DNA from: Clostridia bacterium
GTDB lineage: Bacteria; Bacillota; Clostridia; Peptostreptococcales; Anaerovoracaceae
Length of the DNA: 16,026 nt
Assembly (NCBI GenBank): GCA_024682015.1
Contig: JAIKZT010000067.1
Location: 1-16,026, forward strand
Direction of reading: 5' to 3'
The notes under the pieces are model-generated. The model saw only the letters and a list, made by a program, of their open reading frames with translations. It did no database searches and was not told the DNA's origin. Of this stretch, positions 13,067 to 16,026 are shown piece by piece. Positions within the stretch are counted from its first letter, which is position 1. Each line of letters begins with the position of its first letter. The position numbers were made by a program, and so were the translations under genes.

Positions 13067-13999
13067 TTAAAACGGATTGTGTTCAAAGTATTCCTGCGCC
13101 TGCAGACAGTTGCGGTGGATCTCCTGCTGCAGGGAATCCAGGTCCGGAAAGCGGATCTCCGGACGCAGCATGCGGATGAACTCCACGCGCACGAACGAGC
13201 CGTACAGATCTCCGGAAAAGTTGAAAATATGCGTTTCCGCGTTCTTGGCGAACTCTCCTACCGTCGGTTTGTTGCCCACGTTCGTGATGGAATGATAACG
13301 CTTACCATTTACCGTTGTAAGCGTTATGTAAACACCGTTCATCGGGAACGCTTCCGTGCTGTCCAGGCTCAGATTGACGGTCGGAAAACCGATGCGCCGG
13401 CCCAGATGCCGGCCCTGGACCACGCAGCCGTCGATGCAGTACAGGCGTCCGGTGTAATCCTTGTATTCCTCGATGCGGCCGTCGTCTATGATCTGCCGGA
13501 TCAGCGTGCTGGAGACCGTCTGGCCGTTGATGCGTATCTCCGGAATGACGGAAACGCCGTAGCCATAGGTCTTCCCCAGCTCTGCGAGCCTGTCCGCGTC
13601 CCCTTCCGCCTTGTAGCCGAAGTGATAGTTGAACCCGCATACGGCGTGCTTCGTGTGAAAACAGTCGATGAGGATGTCCTTCACGAAGCCTTCAGCGCTT
13701 TTCGTGCGGATCCAGTCCGCGAACGTGAAGGAAAACAGGTTCTGAACGCCCAGCCTTTCGAGCTCGGACGCCTTCTCCTCGAACGTCATGATGTTCTTGA
13801 TGACGGTCTTGCCTGCGATCTCGTTCACCGGGTGGTTCGTAAACGTGAAAACGGACGGCACGATGCCCTTTTCCTCCGCTGCCGCCACGCATTCGCGCAC
13901 GAGCATCTGGTGGCCCTTGTGCACGCCGTCGAAGTTTCCCAGCGCCACGGCCGCGTCGGGCATGTTATGGATATCTTCAAGTTTGGTGTAAATATTCAT
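13067..13999 (-). CDS. ribF: Bifunctional riboflavin kinase/FAD synthetase
   Basis: The 310-residue enzyme phosphorylates riboflavin to FMN and adenylates FMN to FAD in the cytoplasm. The N-terminal adenylyltransferase domain shows GNFDGVHKGH (21-30) and the later SSTLIRQIIDDG segment (about 168-179), equivalent to the family ISSTxIR motif. The C-terminal kinase domain begins at GRLYCIDGCVVQGRHLGRRI and has GFPTVNL, the magnesium/ATP-binding motif, with the catalytic-type region YITLTTVNGKRY following. Length is normal. The ATG at 13999 is the natural family start, but I see no Shine-Dalgarno sequence in the 23 bases after the truB stop, so it may be translated by coupling. The next gene's ribosome binding site overlaps its stop codon. 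Confidence 0.95.
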   Translation of the reverse strand: MNIYTKLEDIHNMPDAAVALGNFDGVHKGHQMLVRECVAAAEEKGIVPSVFTFTNHPVNEIAGKTVIKNIMTFEEKASELERLGVQNLFSFTFADWIRTKSAEGFVKDILIDCFHTKHAVCGFNYHFGYKAEGDADRLAELGKTYGYGVSVIPEIRINGQTVSSTLIRQIIDDGRIEEYKDYTGRLYCIDGCVVQGRHLGRRIGFPTVNLSLDSTEAFPMNGVYITLTTVNGKRYHSITNVGNKPTVGEFAKNAETHIFNFSGDLYGSFVRVEFIRMLRPEIRFPDLDSLQQEIHRNCLQAQEYFEHNPF

Positions 14000-14022
14000 A
14001 AACTAAATCTATCGGCAGCTGC

Positions 14023-14892
14023 TTACAGAAGCACCTTCGCGATCCTGCCGTCCCGGGTGACCCCGATCAGCCTTCCTTCCCGGAATGCGGCCGCAGGCTC
14101 CTCCGGCACGTTCAGCCCCTCGCTCCACAGGGGATTTCCCGCAGCGAAAAGCCTCGCCTGCGCGTCGCTGAGATCCAGCCGCGGCAGGCCTTCCGCAGCC
14201 GTTTCCAGCGGGTCGAGCAGCGCTTCGATCTCCTCAGGCGCCAGCGTCTTCAGAGCGTCGAGGGAGGCCGCGTCCTCCAGTTTATAACCGCAAGTTTCCG
14301 TGCGCACGAGGGAACTCATGCAGGCACCCGTGCCCAGCAGTTCGCCCAAGTCCCGGCAGATCGAACGCACGTACGTGCCGCGGGAGCAGACGACTTCGAA
14401 CGTGAAGGGCTTGTTCGCGCCTTCCCAGGACAGAAGCCGCACGCTGTGTATGATGACCCGCCGCTCGGGCACCTCCACCGCGCGGCCTTCCCGCGCGTAC
14501 TCGTACAGTTTTCTGCCATTCACCTTGATGGCAGAAAAAACGGGCGGTTTTTGCGTGATCTCGCCTTGGAAGGATAAGAGTCCTTTCTCCACGGTTTCGG
14601 CGCTCAGATCGAACGCCAGGGGCCTTCTGTCGCATTCTGTTTTGCCCCATATGTCCAGCGTATCCGTCGTAAGGCCGAGCGTACAGCCGCAGACGTACGT
14701 CTTGGGCACGTCGTCCATGAACTCGAGCAGCCTCGTCGCCTTGCCGATGCAGATCGGCAGCACGCCGCTGGCCTGGGGATCGAGCGTGCCGGTGTGGCCT
14801 ATCCGCTTCTCCCCGGTGAGCCTGCGCAAGACCGCCACGCAGTCGAAACTCGTGCAGCCGACCGGCTTGTTCAGGTTGAGGATGCCGTTCAT
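14023..14892 (-). CDS. truB: tRNA pseudouridine(55) synthase TruB
   Basis: The 289-residue enzyme converts uridine 55 to pseudouridine in the T-loop of tRNAs. The N-terminus MNGILNLNKPVGCTSFD and the active-site motif GHTGTLDPQASGVL (32-45) with catalytic D38 are diagnostic. The conserved KPPVFSAIKVNGRKLYEYAR (about 114-133) and RGTYVRSICRDLGELLG follow, and a C-terminal PUA-like tail completes the usual length. The ATG overlaps the nrnA stop (ATGA, four bases) and has AGAGGA upstream. The rbfA-nrnA-truB-ribF order is standard in Bacillota. Confidence 0.97.
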   Translation of the reverse strand: MNGILNLNKPVGCTSFDCVAVLRRLTGEKRIGHTGTLDPQASGVLPICIGKATRLLEFMDDVPKTYVCGCTLGLTTDTLDIWGKTECDRRPLAFDLSAETVEKGLLSFQGEITQKPPVFSAIKVNGRKLYEYAREGRAVEVPERRVIIHSVRLLSWEGANKPFTFEVVCSRGTYVRSICRDLGELLGTGACMSSLVRTETCGYKLEDAASLDALKTLAPEEIEALLDPLETAAEGLPRLDLSDAQARLFAAGNPLWSEGLNVPEEPAAAFREGRLIGVTRDGRIAKVLL

Positions 14893-15860
14893 GTGGCGTC
14901 CTCTCTGACGCAGGCCTCGATGGCAGGCTTCACCATTTCGATGGCTTCCTCCATCGAAACGTCCTTCAGCGTGCAGCCGCTCGCCCGCAGGTGGCCTCCG
15001 CCATCGAACTGCCGCGCGACCGCGTTCACGTCCGCCTTCAGCTTGGAGCGCAGGGATACTTTGATGCTGCCGTCCGCCCTTTCCTTGAAGAACGCCGCCG
15101 CTTCCACGCCCTCAATGCTGCGGATGCGGTCGATGCACATGTCTGTATGCTCGTCTTTTGCGCCAAGAGACTTCAGGTCCTCCTGCGCGCACCAGGACAA
15201 AGCGGCTTTGCCGCCCGCGAACAGGACGGCTCTTTCCACGGCCAGCGCTTCCAGTTTCAGCTGCGCCAGAGGGAAATTCCCGTAAACGAGCGCGTTCAGC
15301 CTGGCGGCGTCTATGCCAAAGCCGTACAGCTTCGCGGCGTCCAGATGGGCGCCCGCCGTCGTGTTGCCGTGCTTGAAGGAACCCGTATCCGTCGCGATGG
15401 CCACGTACAGGGCTTCCGCGATCTCCTTATCGATGGGAAAGTCTCCTTCCTGCAGCAGTTCGAACACGAGGGAGCCGGCAGCCGGCGCCAGAGGATCCAC
15501 GACGCTTTCGCCCGCGAACTCCGCGTGCGCGGGGTGGTGATCGATGCAGGCTGTCGCGGCAGCGCCATGGAACGCTTCGCAGCGCTTTTCGATGCGCGAA
15601 TCGTCGCCGCAGTCCACGGCGATGGCCAGATCGGCCTGCCAGGGAGCTTCGCTCACGAAATACCCGTCCGCGTTCAAAAAAGCGAGATACGAGGGACAGC
15701 CGTCCTCCAGCAGCGCGAAGCATTCCTTGCCCATTAGCCTCAGCGATCTGCACAGAGCGCAGACAGAGCCCGCCGCATCGCCGTCCATGTTGGCATGGGT
15801 CAGCAGCAGGATACGGCGGGCTTTGCCTATCAGTTGTATGATGTCTTTCCAGTTATGCAT
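14889..15860 (-). CDS. nrnA: DHH-family phosphoesterase (NrnA-like oligoribonuclease/pAp phosphatase)
   Basis: The 323-residue product belongs to the DHH/DHHA1 family. NrnA members remove nucleotides from very short RNAs and dephosphorylate pAp (3'-phosphoadenosine 5'-phosphate). Metal ligands are visible: H22, D26 and D28 in THANMDGDAAGS, D83 in AVDCGD, and the DHH triad D107-H108-H109. The C-terminal DHHA1 domain has the substrate-binding FDGGGHLRASGC (about 283-294). The usual proline of the HxxPDGD motif is a methionine here (HANMDGD), a mild departure. I chose the ATG at 15860, sharing one base with the rbfA stop (TGATG); a TTG one codon upstream (15863) is possible. truB overlaps its end by four bases. 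With PNPase in the same region it would finish RNA decay. Confidence 0.93.
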   Translation of the reverse strand: MHNWKDIIQLIGKARRILLLTHANMDGDAAGSVCALCRSLRLMGKECFALLEDGCPSYLAFLNADGYFVSEAPWQADLAIAVDCGDDSRIEKRCEAFHGAAATACIDHHPAHAEFAGESVVDPLAPAAGSLVFELLQEGDFPIDKEIAEALYVAIATDTGSFKHGNTTAGAHLDAAKLYGFGIDAARLNALVYGNFPLAQLKLEALAVERAVLFAGGKAALSWCAQEDLKSLGAKDEHTDMCIDRIRSIEGVEAAAFFKERADGSIKVSLRSKLKADVNAVARQFDGGGHLRASGCTLKDVSMEEAIEMVKPAIEACVREDAT

Positions 15861-16026
15861 CAATCGTCGAAATAGTCCTCGTCTTCGAAGGACTTAGCGG
15901 CCTTCTCTTCGGGAAGGCCGTAATCGTAATCGTCCGATGGGATCTCGATCTTGTCGAGGATCGCGTCCATCTTCGCTCCGTAATCCAGGCTCTCATCGAA
16001 CCGGAAGACGAGCTCGGGCACGTGCC
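15860..16026 (-). CDS. rbfA: Ribosome-binding factor A, C-terminal part
   Basis: Only the last 54 codons are inside the window; the 5' part lies beyond 16026. RbfA binds the 30S subunit during 16S rRNA maturation and helps cold adaptation. The visible peptide begins HVPELVFRFDESLDYGAKMD and continues with AILDKI, matching the conserved end of the RbfA KH-like domain (PEL-x-F-x-x-D-x-S). A long acidic tail of about 25 residues rich in D and E follows, ending YFDD. The stop codon overlaps the nrnA start by one base. Position before nrnA-truB-ribF agrees with the standard nusA-infB-rbfA order. Confidence 0.92.
   Translation of the reverse strand, partial: HVPELVFRFDESLDYGAKMDAILDKIEIPSDDYDYGLPEEKAAKSFEDEDYFDD

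Overview
The window reads as a GC-rich chromosomal segment of an anaerobic Clostridia-like member of the Bacillota. This rests on the core gene order (rbfA-nrnA-truB-ribF, then rpsO-pnp, an M16 peptidase and dut, then dgt-dnaG-rpoD-trmK-nif3), on an RNase P RNA with an E. coli-like (class A) layout, on near-consensus AGGAGG ribosome binding sites, and on a ferredoxin-linked 2-oxoacid oxidoreductase. I cannot name the genus. Every gene I can support lies on the minus strand, so transcription runs from high to low coordinates.

Layout in the direction of transcription. (1) 15860-16026 is the 3' end of rbfA, followed by tightly packed nrnA, truB, ribF and a 78-residue protein of unknown function. 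This is the downstream half of a nusA-infB-type translation cluster. (2) A good sigma-A promoter at 12750-12778 starts rpsO. After it come two stem-loops in the leader of pnp, then pnp, a GC-rich hairpin, an M16 zinc peptidase and dut. (3) The 164 bases between dut and dgt carry nested inverted repeats and a 10-base direct repeat that I cannot assign to a known RNA. (4) dgt, dnaG, rpoD, trmK and a Nif3-like gene form the macromolecular-synthesis cluster. The dnaG ribosome binding site sits inside an 11-bp hairpin. rnpB begins 13 bases after the nif3 stop codon and ends at a strong terminator. (5) After an AT-rich gap with its own promoter comes a catabolic operon: methionine gamma-lyase, then the gamma and delta subunits of a 2-oxoacid:ferredoxin oxidoreductase. 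The delta gene is cut by the window edge.

How the genes work together. Most of the window is core information processing: ribosome maturation (RbfA, S15), tRNA modification and processing (TruB, TrmK, RNase P), RNA decay (PNPase, NrnA), dNTP pool control (Dut, Dgt), replication priming (DnaG) and transcription initiation (RpoD). The last operon differs: methionine gamma-lyase makes 2-oxobutyrate, which the adjacent oxidoreductase could oxidise to propionyl-CoA while reducing ferredoxin. I found no insertion sequence, prophage, CRISPR array or clear sign of horizontal transfer, and no obviously new multi-gene system. The points most worth a second look are non-coding: the dut-dgt structured region, the occluded dnaG ribosome binding site, the pnp leader, and the methionine-catabolism operon with its possible operator.
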